Assembly (NCBI GenBank): GCA_003136185.1
Contig: PLDN01000131.1
Span: forward strand, 1-41,055
Source: Acidimicrobiaceae bacterium
GTDB lineage: Bacteria; Actinomycetota; Acidimicrobiia; Acidimicrobiales; Bog-793
DNA: 41,055 nt
Reading direction: 5' to 3'
Part shown: positions 26,914 through 35,614 of the stretch, piece after piece
Layout of the letters: every line of letters begins with the position of its first letter
How positions within the stretch are numbered: the stretch's first letter is position 1
Position numbers and translations under genes: made by a program
The notes under the pieces: model-generated
What the model was told of the DNA's origin: nothing
Databases searched by the model: none
The model's input: only the letters and a program-made list of their open reading frames with translations

Positions 26914-27834
26914 GTGGCGATAATCCTTGCTCTCGCTGCTGCGCTGTGCAACGCGCTCGCCACCATCTTCGAGCGTCTCGGGGTCCAGACGGCGCCGGCC
27001 GATTCGGCACTCAGCTGGAAGCTGATGGCCCATGTCTTGCGGCGTCCGATCTGGTTCCTCGGTCTCGGGGCGATGATCGGCGCATTCTTATTCCAGGCAG
27101 CCGCGCTCGACGAAGGCGGGCTGACCGAAGTCCAGCCGCTGCTCGTCACCGAGCTGTTGTTCCTCGTGATAATCCTGCGGGTCTGGTTCGGACTGCCGCT
27201 CGGGTGGCGCGAGTCGGCCGGCTGCCTATGCGTCGTGACCGGTCTCGGTGTGTTCCTTGCAGTCAGCAACCAGGGTGGTGGCTTGGCGCTGCCCGCCGCC
27301 ACCGACTGGGCGATGGTGATCGGCGCCTGCGTGGTCGCGATCGGATTCTCCGTCAACCTCGCACGCAGAGGATCGCGTGCCTGGAGATCGTCCTGGTTCG
27401 GTGTTGCTGCAGGCGTCGCGTTCGCGCTTTCCGCCTCGTTCATAAAGGCCGCGACCACCTTGGCCTCCCGCGGCGGCATCGCGTTCATGTTCGGCCACTT
27501 CGAGCCTTACGGCATCGCTGTCGCCGGGGGCCTCGGTCTCTTTCTCACCCAGAACGCCTTTCACGCGGGCCCCATCACTGCATCCCAGGCCACTCTGCTC
27601 ATCGTGGACCCGATCGCCAGCATTGTGATCGGCGTGGGGGTCTTCGGAGACAACCTGCGGGGTGGCGTCGGCATTCTCGCCGTCGATGCGCTCGCGCTCG
27701 CTGTGATGTCGTTCGGGTTGTTCGTGCTCTGCCACTCGCCACTCATCGTGAACACGACGGCGCGCGATCAACTGTCGCACCCGATGCGCGAGCGAGGAGC
27801 CGTCGCTTCCGGAGCGCCTGCCACCCCACAGTAG
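26914..27834 (+). CDS. DMT-superfamily (EamA-like) membrane protein
   Basis: ~10 hydrophobic helices; LALAAALCNALATIFERLGVQ, PIWFLGLGAMIGAFLFQAAALDEGGLTEVQPLLVTELLFLVI. Confidence 0.8.
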   Translation: MAIILALAAALCNALATIFERLGVQTAPADSALSWKLMAHVLRRPIWFLGLGAMIGAFLFQAAALDEGGLTEVQPLLVTELLFLVIILRVWFGLPLGWRESAGCLCVVTGLGVFLAVSNQGGGLALPAATDWAMVIGACVVAIGFSVNLARRGSRAWRSSWFGVAAGVAFALSASFIKAATTLASRGGIAFMFGHFEPYGIAVAGGLGLFLTQNAFHAGPITASQATLLIVDPIASIVIGVGVFGDNLRGGVGILAVDALALAVMSFGLFVLCHSPLIVNTTARDQLSHPMRERGAVASGAPATPQ

Positions 27835-27843
27835 GCTCCAGGA

Positions 27844-28647
27844 ATGGCGACATATCTCGACGGGATCGTCGCGTGGCATCGTGCCCGCGCGGCCGCCGAC
27901 GAGCGCGACCTCACGCAGTTGGGCGATGCGGCGCGGATGGCCCGAGGCAACGATGGCGGTCGGTCCTTCGAGGCAGCGATTCGCAGCGCACCGGGCGTGG
28001 CGGTCATCGCCGAGATCAAGCGGCGGTCGCCTTCGAAAGGTGATATCGCTGAGGCGCTTGACGCCTCGCTGACGGCGCGCGAGTACGAGGCAGGTGGCGC
28101 GGCCTGTCTGTCAGTGCTGACTGACGCCCCGCACTTCGGCGGCTCGGTTGCCGACCTCGTTGCGGCGCGCGGAGCGGTCTCGTTGCCGGTCCTGCGGAAG
28201 GACTTCACGGTGTCGGCAGCAGACATCTACGACGCCGCCATCATGGGAGCCGACGCGGTGTTGCTAATAGTCGCTGCCCTGAGCGACGACGAGCTCTCAA
28301 GGTTCGTGACCGAGACGGCGGCGCTCGGCCTGGCAGCTCTGGTCGAGGTACACGACGAGGCTGAGGTCAGCCGCGCCCTTCGGGCCGGCGCCGGCCTCAT
28401 CGGTGTCAACCAGCGGGACTTGCGGACCTTCGAGCTCGACGCCGAGCGGGCGGTGCGCGTCGGCGCTGTCCTGCCGCCCGAAGTGCTCAGTGTCGCCGAG
28501 TCCGGCATAGGAGAGGTCGGACAGATCTCCCGCCTGGCCGAGGCGGGTTTCGATGGCGTGCTGATCGGCGAGTCGCTCTTGCGCGCGCCGGATCGAGTCG
28601 CTGCGCTGCGGGCGCTCACGGCCTTGAGCGGATCGGCAGCCTCCTGA
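27844..28647 (+). CDS. trpC: Indole-3-glycerol phosphate synthase
   Basis: VAVIAEIKRRSPSKGDIAEALDA, ACLSVLTDAPHFGGS, LPVLRKDFTVSAADIYDA, GVNQRDLRTFELD, VAESGIGEVGQI. Confidence 0.96.
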   Translation: MATYLDGIVAWHRARAAADERDLTQLGDAARMARGNDGGRSFEAAIRSAPGVAVIAEIKRRSPSKGDIAEALDASLTAREYEAGGAACLSVLTDAPHFGGSVADLVAARGAVSLPVLRKDFTVSAADIYDAAIMGADAVLLIVAALSDDELSRFVTETAALGLAALVEVHDEAEVSRALRAGAGLIGVNQRDLRTFELDAERAVRVGAVLPPEVLSVAESGIGEVGQISRLAEAGFDGVLIGESLLRAPDRVAALRALTALSGSAAS

Positions 28648-29345
28648 TGTGGGTGAAGATCTGTGGCATCACGAGCGAAGAAGACGCGCTGCTCGCCGTC
28701 GCGATGGGCGCAGATGCGGTTGGCTTTATTTTTGCACCGTCTCCGCGGCAGATGTCCCCTTCTGCGGTCCACGCGATCACAAGGCGCCTTCCGCCGGAGA
28801 TCCTGACGGTCGGCGTCTTCCGGGACGAGCGTCCCCAGACCGTGGTCGACGTCGTGAACCGGGCCGGGCTGAAGGCTGCCCAGCTGCACGGGAACGAGAG
28901 CCGTGAGGACTGCGGGTACGTCTCGGTCCGCGTGCCGATCGTGATCAAGGCGTTCGCGGCGGGCGATGGTCGCTTGGAGCGGGCTGCGGAGTACGGCGCC
29001 TCGATCATCCTTCTCGACGCCCCGTCGCCCGGGTCAGGCAAGGTCTTCGACTGGCGTCTCGCAGAGGGTGCGCCGCGAGGTCATCGGCTCGTGCTCGCCG
29101 GTGGGCTGGACGCGTCGAACGTGGCCGACGCGATCCGGACGATTCATCCGTGGGGAGTGGACGTCTCGACGGGAGTCGAGACATCGACGGGTCTCGAGCC
29201 AGCGCCGGGTCTCGAGCCAGCGCCGGACCGGAAGGACCCGACGAAGATCCGGGCCTTCGTGCAAGCCGCACGAGCAGCAGAACCGGAACCCTACGACCCC
29301 GGAGACGACTCACTTTTCGACTGGCAAGAGGAGACGAACCTGTGA
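28647..29345 (+). CDS. trpF: Phosphoribosylanthranilate isomerase with tandem-repeat insertion
   Basis: [64 protein letters not shown]...[14 protein letters not shown]. Confidence 0.94.
   Translation: MWVKICGITSEEDALLAVAMGADAVGFIFAPSPRQMSPSAVHAITRRLPPEILTVGVFRDERPQTVVDVVNRAGLKAAQLHGNESREDCGYVSVRVPIVIKAFAAGDGRLERAAEYGASIILLDAPSPGSGKVFDWRLAEGAPRGHRLVLAGGLDASNVADAIRTIHPWGVDVSTGVETSTGLEPAPGLEPAPDRKDPTKIRAFVQAARAAEPEPYDPGDDSLFDWQEETNL
29171..29224 (+). repeat. Three tandem 18-bp units in trpF (two identical, one diverged)
   Basis: gggagtcgagacatcgac / gggtctcgagccagcgcc / gggtctcgagccagcgcc; in frame, encoding [18 protein letters not shown]. Confidence 0.93.
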
Positions 29346-30526
29346 TTGCGCTCGGTGAGTTGATGCGGGAGCCGTCCCCGTCTGGCCGATTCGGCGAGTA
29401 CGGGGGGCGCTTCGTCCCCGAATCGCTAGTACCTGCCTGCGAGGAGCTGGACAAGGCTTTTCACGAGGCGTGGGGAGACCCACCTTTCCGAGAAGAGCTC
29501 GACTTCCTGCTTCGCACCTACAGCGGGCGGCCCACGCCGGTAACCGAGTGCCGGAGGCTCTCTGAGATGCTCGACATCAGGCTCTTGTTGAAGCGGGAAG
29601 ACCTGAACCACACCGGCTCGCACAAGCTGAACAACGTGATCGGCCAGGCATTGCTGGCGCGGCGGATGGGCAAGAGCCGTCTCGTAGCCGAGACCGGAGC
29701 TGGGCAGCACGGCGTCGCCACCGCGACAGCTGCAGCGCTGTTCGGCATGGAGTGCGCCGTGTACATGGGAGCGGTCGACGTCGAACGCCAAGCGCTAAAC
29801 GTCTTCCGGATGAAACTGCTCGGCGCGACGGTGCACACAGTCGAATCCGGGTCGCGGACTCTGAAGGATGCCATCAACGAAGCTCTGCGGGAATGGGTCG
29901 GGACCGTCGAGACCACCCACTACTGCATCGGGTCGGTCATGGGGCCACATCCGTACCCCTTTGTCGTACGCGAGCTCCAGCGAGTGGTCGGTGACGAAGC
30001 GCGCGGACAGTGCCGCGAGATCCTGAAGGGCGACCCCGACGTCGTGGTGGCCTGCGTCGGTGGCGGTTCGAACGCTGCCGGGACCTTCGCCGGCTTCGTC
30101 GACTCGGGTGCCCGGCTCATCGGCGTTGAGGCGGCGGGCGGCGCTGCAATGGGACACGGCATACCAGGCGTCGTCCACGGCATGCGTTCGAAGTTCATCC
30201 AGGACGAAGCGGGCCAGATCCTCGAGGCCCATTCCATCTCAGCCGGGCTCGACTACCCGGGCGTCGGTCCTGAGCACGCCCAGCTGGGCGATGCGGGCCG
30301 CGCCGAGTACTTCGAGGCCTCCGACGACGAGGTGCTCGCCGCCTTCAAGCTGTTGGCAGAGACCGAGGGGATCATCCCGGCGCTCGAGCCTGCTCATGGC
30401 CTTGCCTGGATCGTCCGCGAGGCCGGACGGGGCATCCCGCGAGGCTCTGCCGTCCTGCTCACGATGTCGGGCCGCGGGGACAAAGACGTTGCTCTCGTCA
30501 TGGAGAAGATGGGCGAGAACTCGTGA
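29342..30526 (+). CDS. trpB: Tryptophan synthase beta chain
   Basis: [93 protein letters not shown] overlap with trpF. Confidence 0.97.
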   Translation: MIALGELMREPSPSGRFGEYGGRFVPESLVPACEELDKAFHEAWGDPPFREELDFLLRTYSGRPTPVTECRRLSEMLDIRLLLKREDLNHTGSHKLNNVIGQALLARRMGKSRLVAETGAGQHGVATATAAALFGMECAVYMGAVDVERQALNVFRMKLLGATVHTVESGSRTLKDAINEALREWVGTVETTHYCIGSVMGPHPYPFVVRELQRVVGDEARGQCREILKGDPDVVVACVGGGSNAAGTFAGFVDSGARLIGVEAAGGAAMGHGIPGVVHGMRSKFIQDEAGQILEAHSISAGLDYPGVGPEHAQLGDAGRAEYFEASDDEVLAAFKLLAETEGIIPALEPAHGLAWIVREAGRGIPRGSAVLLTMSGRGDKDVALVMEKMGENS

Positions 30527-31320
30527 GCGCCCATGAGCCGGGGCGCCTCGAGGCGCGCCTTCGCGAGCGGCGCGATGCAGGTCGGAAGCTTCTCGTTCCC
30601 TACGTCACCGGCGGACTCGGCGACGATTGGGTCCCGGCCCTCGAGGCGATCGCTGCAGCAGGGGCGGACGCGATAGAGATCGGTCTACCGTTTTCCGACC
30701 CGATGATGGACGGCCCGACCATCCAAGAAGCTTCCGTCCGTGCCCTTGCCGCAGGCGCGACACCGCAGACGATTCTCGGGGAACTCGTCGAGGCCGATGC
30801 GGGTGGGGTGCCGCTCGTCGTCATGACGTATTACAACCTCGTTGCCCGCATGGGACATCGCCGCATGGCGAGTCTGCTCGTGGAGTCGGGGGTGTCGGGA
30901 GCGATACTGCCCGATCTGCCGATCGATGAGATCGACCCTTGGAAAACAGAGGCCGACGCGACCGGCATCGAGACGGTATTGCTCGCCGCACCGACGACGC
31001 CCGATGCGCGGTTGAGGGCGATAGTGGGGAAGGCGGAGGGTTTCTTGTATGCCGTCGGCGTGATGGGGGTGACGGGGGAGCGCTCGTCGCTCGCCGCCAG
31101 TGCCACCGCCATCGCTGCTCGGTGCAAGGCGATAACCGATCTGCCCGTGCTCGTCGGTATCGGGATAACCACTCCTGACCAAGCCGCCGAGGTCTGTCAG
31201 GTGGCCGACGGTGTCGTTATCGGGTCAGTAGTAGTGCGGCGCCTGCTCGACGGCGAAGGTCCCGATGGAGTGGCGAAACTCGTAGCGAGCTTTCGGGAAG
31301 CGCTCGACTCGCACTCCTAA
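30523..31320 (+). CDS. trpA: Tryptophan synthase alpha chain
   Basis: [88 protein letters not shown]. Confidence 0.96.
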   Translation: MSAHEPGRLEARLRERRDAGRKLLVPYVTGGLGDDWVPALEAIAAAGADAIEIGLPFSDPMMDGPTIQEASVRALAAGATPQTILGELVEADAGGVPLVVMTYYNLVARMGHRRMASLLVESGVSGAILPDLPIDEIDPWKTEADATGIETVLLAAPTTPDARLRAIVGKAEGFLYAVGVMGVTGERSSLAASATAIAARCKAITDLPVLVGIGITTPDQAAEVCQVADGVVIGSVVVRRLLDGEGPDGVAKLVASFREALDSHS

Positions 31321-31336
31321 GCCGCCTGGCCGTATC

Positions 31337-31374
31337 TATGCATGAGTATGCAGATCTATGTATACTCATGCCAT
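31337..31374. promoter_or_regulatory. Tandem ARG boxes (ArgR operator) overlapping the argC -10 and start codon
   Basis: Box1 TATGCATGAGTATGCAGA (31337-31354, core TGCAT-N4-ATGCA) and box2 TATGTATACTCATGCCAT (31357-31374), 2 bp apart; outer perfect inverted repeat GCATGAGTAT (31340-31349)/ATACTCATGC (31362-31371). argR is encoded in the downstream operon. Confidence 0.82.
31361..31366 (+). promoter_or_regulatory. argC -10 element TATACT, 6 nt before ATG (leaderless)
   Basis: TATACT-cTcatgcc spacing: 31367-31372 then ATG 31373. Confidence 0.65.
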
Positions 31375-32395
31375 GAAGGCGGGTGTCATCGGAGCCACCG
31401 GGTACCTCGGTGCCGAACTTCTAAGGCTCCTTGCCGACCATCCATCGATCGACGTATCGGTGGTTCAGGCCTCCTCGACGGCCGGCTCGACTATCGCTGA
31501 GCAGTACCCGGCGCTCGCGCGTGCCTATCGGGATCTCGTCATCGACGACGTGGATCCGAATGCGCTCCGCGGCCTCGACGTGGTCTTCGTTGCCGTGCCG
31601 TCTGGGACATCGCAGGAAATCGTCGCTGGCCTGCAACCGTCGGCTCGCCTCGTAGTGGACCTCGGTGCCGATTTTCGCCTGAAGGACGCCGCTTCATACC
31701 CGGAGTGGTACGGCTTCGAGCACGGACAACCCCACCTCCTCGCGCGGGCTGTCTACGGCCTTCCGGAGCTGAACCGCGACGCCCTGCTCGGTGCCAGCCT
31801 GATAGCAGCCCCCGGCTGTTACCCGACCGCGGCCTGCCTGGCGCTGGCTCCGTTCATCTTGAACGGATACGTCGAGCCGACGGGGATCGTGGTCGATGCA
31901 GCGAGTGGGACCTCGGGGGCAGGCAAGGCGCCGGGCGCAGCCATGCACCACCCGTTCGTGAACGAGAGATTCGCTCCCTACGGCGTGCTCACACACCGCC
32001 ACACGCCCGAGATGCAGCAGCTTCTCGGTGCACAGTTGCTGTTCACGCCGCACCTGGCGCCGATGACACGGGGGATCCTGGCCACCTGTTACGCGAGGCC
32101 GGCTGCGAGCGCCGGCATAACCTCCAGCGAGCAGGCGATCGACGTCTTGCGCGAGGCGTACTCGAGTGAGCCGTTCATCAACGTGACTGGGGCGCTCGTC
32201 TCGACCGCTGATGCTTACGGCTCGAACGTCGCCCACCTGACGGCGCGCTACGACGCCCGCACCGGCTGGTTGGTCGTGTTCGCCGCGATCGACAACCTCG
32301 TAAAAGGAGGCTCGGGCCAGGCAATCCAGGCGGCCAACGTCGCTCTCAAGCTTCCAGAGAGCTCCGGCCTCCCGAGGGTTGGGCTGGCGCCATGA
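31373..32395 (+). CDS. argC: N-acetyl-gamma-glutamyl-phosphate reductase
   Basis: MKAGVIGATGYLGAELLRLLADHPSI, VVDLGADFRLKD, AAPGCYPTAACLAL, SGTSGAGKAP. ORF-track ATG 31358 lies within the operator; ATG 31373 preferred. Confidence 0.96.
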   Translation: MKAGVIGATGYLGAELLRLLADHPSIDVSVVQASSTAGSTIAEQYPALARAYRDLVIDDVDPNALRGLDVVFVAVPSGTSQEIVAGLQPSARLVVDLGADFRLKDAASYPEWYGFEHGQPHLLARAVYGLPELNRDALLGASLIAAPGCYPTAACLALAPFILNGYVEPTGIVVDAASGTSGAGKAPGAAMHHPFVNERFAPYGVLTHRHTPEMQQLLGAQLLFTPHLAPMTRGILATCYARPAASAGITSSEQAIDVLREAYSSEPFINVTGALVSTADAYGSNVAHLTARYDARTGWLVVFAAIDNLVKGGSGQAIQAANVALKLPESSGLPRVGLAP

Positions 32396-33576
32396 CCGCG
32401 TGTCTCCCAAAGGGCTTCGCAGCCGCCTCGGTTGCGGCCGGGATCAAGGCGAGCGGCGCGCCCGACCTGGCCCTTGTTGCCACGTCTGGCGATGCGGGCG
32501 CCGTGAGCGCTGCCGCCGTCTTCACTCAGAACCTCGCCGCTGCAGCGCCGGTCCAGGTGAGCCGCCGCAACTTGGCGTCATCGGGCCGGCGCGCCGGCGC
32601 CGTCGTGATCAATAGCGGCTGTGCCAACGCCGCAACGGGTCGGGCGGGCTTGGCGACCGCGGACCGGACGGCGAGGATCGTGGCTGCCGGCCTTGGACTC
32701 GAGCGTGATCAGGTTCTCGTCTGTTCCACCGGCGTCATAGGTGCCGAACTTCCCTTCGACCCGATCGCAAGGGGCGTGCCCGCACTCCTGGCGTCGCTCG
32801 AGAGCTCAGAGGATGCGCTGCGTGCGGCGGCCCGGGCGATCATGACGACCGATACCCGAGAGAAACTCGCCGCAGCCGACCTCCCAAACGGCGCCCACGT
32901 AGGCGCGATCGCAAAAGGGGCTGCCATGGTCGCACCCAACATGGCGACCATGCTCGCGGTCATCATGACCGACGCCGACGTGCCGCCGGAGGAGCTGCAG
33001 AGCTCCCTCGCCGCAGCAGTTGCTGTCTCGTTCAATCGACTCTCGATCGACGGCTGCACCTCTACCAACGACACGGTCATCGCCCTCGCGAGCGGCGCCG
33101 GATCGGTCAGCAGACCTCTAGAGCCTGGGGAGCTGACGGCCGCCTTCACAGCGGTGTGCAAGGACCTCGCCCACCAGATGGCATCGGATGCCGAAGGCGG
33201 AACCAAGACGGTGAGAGTCGTCATCTCCGGTGCGATCGACGACGAGAGCGCCCGCATCGCCGCTCGCAAGGTGGCCGACGCGAACCTCGTGAAGTGCTCC
33301 TGGTACGGGGCTGACCCGAACTGGGGCCGCGTCGTGAGTGAGATCGGGACCGCCGGAATCGAGTTCGACCCGGATCGCGTCGAGGTCTCATACGGACCGT
33401 TCACGGTTTGTCGGGCCGGCATCGCTGCGGCTCACGACGAGGCGGCGCTCGCCGTCTACCTGAAGGGCCCGGAGATAGAGGTCCGCTGTGAGATCGGTCT
33501 CGGCAAAGGCACGGGCGAGATCCTCAGTGCTGACCTGACCCACGGGTACATCGACGAGAACATGGGCCTGTCGTGA
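32392..33576 (+). CDS. argJ: Glutamate N-acetyltransferase / amino-acid N-acetyltransferase
   Basis: KGAAMVAPNMATMLAVIMTDA autocleavage motif, VVINSGCANAATG, DPNWGRVVSEIG. Confidence 0.97.
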   Translation: MTACLPKGFAAASVAAGIKASGAPDLALVATSGDAGAVSAAAVFTQNLAAAAPVQVSRRNLASSGRRAGAVVINSGCANAATGRAGLATADRTARIVAAGLGLERDQVLVCSTGVIGAELPFDPIARGVPALLASLESSEDALRAAARAIMTTDTREKLAAADLPNGAHVGAIAKGAAMVAPNMATMLAVIMTDADVPPEELQSSLAAAVAVSFNRLSIDGCTSTNDTVIALASGAGSVSRPLEPGELTAAFTAVCKDLAHQMASDAEGGTKTVRVVISGAIDDESARIAARKVADANLVKCSWYGADPNWGRVVSEIGTAGIEFDPDRVEVSYGPFTVCRAGIAAAHDEAALAVYLKGPEIEVRCEIGLGKGTGEILSADLTHGYIDENMGLS

Positions 33577-34454
33577 GCACGACGGAGGCCTCTCTTCCAG
33601 AGACGAAGGCGGCCGTGCTGTGTGAGGCGCTGCCGTACATCCGGCGCTTTTCCGGGAGGGTCATAGTCGTGAAGTACGGCGGCAACGCCCACCCCGAGGC
33701 GCAGTCGGACGCCGAGGCGCTGGCACTCTTCGCAGAGGACATCGTGCTCTTGCGCTCTATCGGGATACTTCCGGTGGTCGTTCACGGTGGCGGGCCGCAA
33801 ATCGGAGCGCTCATGGCCCGTCTCGGAAAAGTGCCGGAGTTCCGCGACGGCCTGCGCGTGACAGACGCCGACACCCTCGACATCGCTCGGATGGTGCTCG
33901 TCGGCAAGGTGAACCGCGACATCGTCGGAGCGATCAACACTCATGGGCCCCTTGCCGTAGGTATGTCAGGCGAAGACGCCGGCCTGATCACTGCGGGCCC
34001 GCGTGATCCGGCTCTCGGCTACGTGGGAGACGTCTTGGCGGTGGACCCGTCGATCGTGATCCGTCTCGTGAAAGAGGGGCTCGTCCCCGTTATCGCGACG
34101 ATCGGCTCGGACGCGAAAGGCCAGGCCTACAACATCAACGCCGACACGGTCGCCGGCGCGGTCGCCGAGGCGCTCGGAGCGGAGAAACTCGTCTTCCTCA
34201 CAGACGTGGACGGCATCCGCTCGGATCCCGCCGACGAGAAGACGCGCCTGTCATCGGTCACGCCGAGCGAGATCGACGATCTGGTCGCGGTCGGCGTGAT
34301 CAGCACTGGCATGATCCCGAAGGCGGCGGCATGCGCCCACGCCGTCCGCCATGGAGTCGCGAGCGCTCACGTCCTCGACGGGAGGGTGGCGCACGCGGTG
34401 CTGCTGGAGCTCTTCACTCCCGAAGGAGTGGGGACAATGGTGGCCGAGCCATGA
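33573..34454 (+). CDS. argB: Acetylglutamate kinase
   Basis: VVKYGGNAHP, VVVHGGGPQIGALMARLGK, GLSGEDAGL-like GMSGEDAGL, NINADTVAGAVAEALGAEKLVFLTDVDG. Confidence 0.97.
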   Translation: MSTTEASLPETKAAVLCEALPYIRRFSGRVIVVKYGGNAHPEAQSDAEALALFAEDIVLLRSIGILPVVVHGGGPQIGALMARLGKVPEFRDGLRVTDADTLDIARMVLVGKVNRDIVGAINTHGPLAVGMSGEDAGLITAGPRDPALGYVGDVLAVDPSIVIRLVKEGLVPVIATIGSDAKGQAYNINADTVAGAVAEALGAEKLVFLTDVDGIRSDPADEKTRLSSVTPSEIDDLVAVGVISTGMIPKAAACAHAVRHGVASAHVLDGRVAHAVLLELFTPEGVGTMVAEP

Positions 34455-35614
34455 GCGAGAGCCTGTTGATGAGCACGTACGCGCCACCGCGAGTGCGTTT
34501 TGTCGAAGGTCATGGGACGCGGCTGTTCGATGCTGCAGGTAAGTCGTATCTCGACTTCCTCTCGGGGATCGCCGTCACTTCGCTCGGTCACTCGAATCCC
34601 CGCGTCGCGGCTGCGCTGTGCGAGCAGGCCGGCAAGCTCTGGCACGTGTCGAACCTGTTCGGCAACGAGCTCGCCGAGCCGTTGGCCCACCGGATCGACA
34701 GCCTGATCGGGGACGGATCGCCCCTCGGGGGCAAGGTCTTCTTCGCCAACTCGGGCGCGGAGGCGAACGAGTGCGCCATAAAGCTCGCTCGCAAAGCCGG
34801 TGGTCGTGGCCGCTTCCACGTGCTGTCGGCCTATGGCTCGTTCCACGGGCGCACGCTCGCGACACTGCACGCCACCGGCCAGCCGGAAAAGCACGAGGCT
34901 TTCCAGCCGCTGCCAGAGGGCTTCCGTCACGTGGCCTTCGGTGATCTCGAGGCGCTCGAGCGAGCTGCCGATCCGAGCGCTGTGACGGCGATACTCCTCG
35001 AGCCGATCGAGGGCGAGGCCGGTGTAGTGCCCCCTCCGATGGGCTACCTGCAAGGCGTCCGCAAGCTCTGCGATGAGCGGGGCATCCTTCTCATCCTCGA
35101 CGAGATCCAGACTGGCCTCGGCCGGACCGGCCGCTGGTTCGCTTTTCAGGCGGCGGGGATCGTTCCTGATGTCGTCACGATCGCGAAATCGCTCGGGAAT
35201 GGCATGCCGATCGGCGCGTGCTGGGCACGGGCAGAGGTGGCGGACGTCTTCGAGCCGGGCGACCACGGCAGCACCTTCGGTGGCCAGCCGCTCGCGTGCT
35301 CTGCCGCTCTCGCAACGCTCGAGGAGTTGGAGCGCATCGATGCCCCTGCTCGTGCCCTCGCGGCCGGCGCTCACTTGCGGTCGCTCCTCGAGGACCTCCC
35401 TGCGGTGTCCGCCGTCCGCGGGAGTGGCCTGTTGCTCGGCGCAGTGCTCGAGGAGGGGGGCCTCGACGCGAAGCAGGTCGTCGCAGCCGCGCTCGATCAC
35501 GGCCTCGTAATCAACGCCCCGGCGGCGTATGTGCTGAGGTTTGCGCCGCCGCTCACTGTGTCTGGCGAAGAGATCGAAGAGGCAGTCGCGATCTTGCGAG
35601 AGGTGCTTTCATGA
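34451..35614 (+). CDS. argD: Acetylornithine aminotransferase
   Basis: YLDFLSGIAVTSLGHSNP, FFANSGAEANECAIKLAR, GSFHGRTLATLHATGQ, LLILDEIQTGLGRTGRWFAFQ, DVVTIAKSLGNGMPIGA. Confidence 0.96.
   Translation: MSESLLMSTYAPPRVRFVEGHGTRLFDAAGKSYLDFLSGIAVTSLGHSNPRVAAALCEQAGKLWHVSNLFGNELAEPLAHRIDSLIGDGSPLGGKVFFANSGAEANECAIKLARKAGGRGRFHVLSAYGSFHGRTLATLHATGQPEKHEAFQPLPEGFRHVAFGDLEALERAADPSAVTAILLEPIEGEAGVVPPPMGYLQGVRKLCDERGILLILDEIQTGLGRTGRWFAFQAAGIVPDVVTIAKSLGNGMPIGACWARAEVADVFEPGDHGSTFGGQPLACSAALATLEELERIDAPARALAAGAHLRSLLEDLPAVSAVRGSGLLLGAVLEEGGLDAKQVVAAALDHGLVINAPAAYVLRFAPPLTVSGEEIEEAVAILREVLS

Noticed and set aside
24504-31320. trp leader peptide/attenuator or T-box upstream of trpE or trpC
   Set aside because: hisI-trpE gap is ~1 nt and DMT-trpC gap is 9 nt; no room for an attenuator or T-box.
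34367-35500. 377-aa minus-strand ORF opposite argD
   Set aside because: Arg/Glu/Leu-rich shadow ORF, opposite a fully conserved ArgD.
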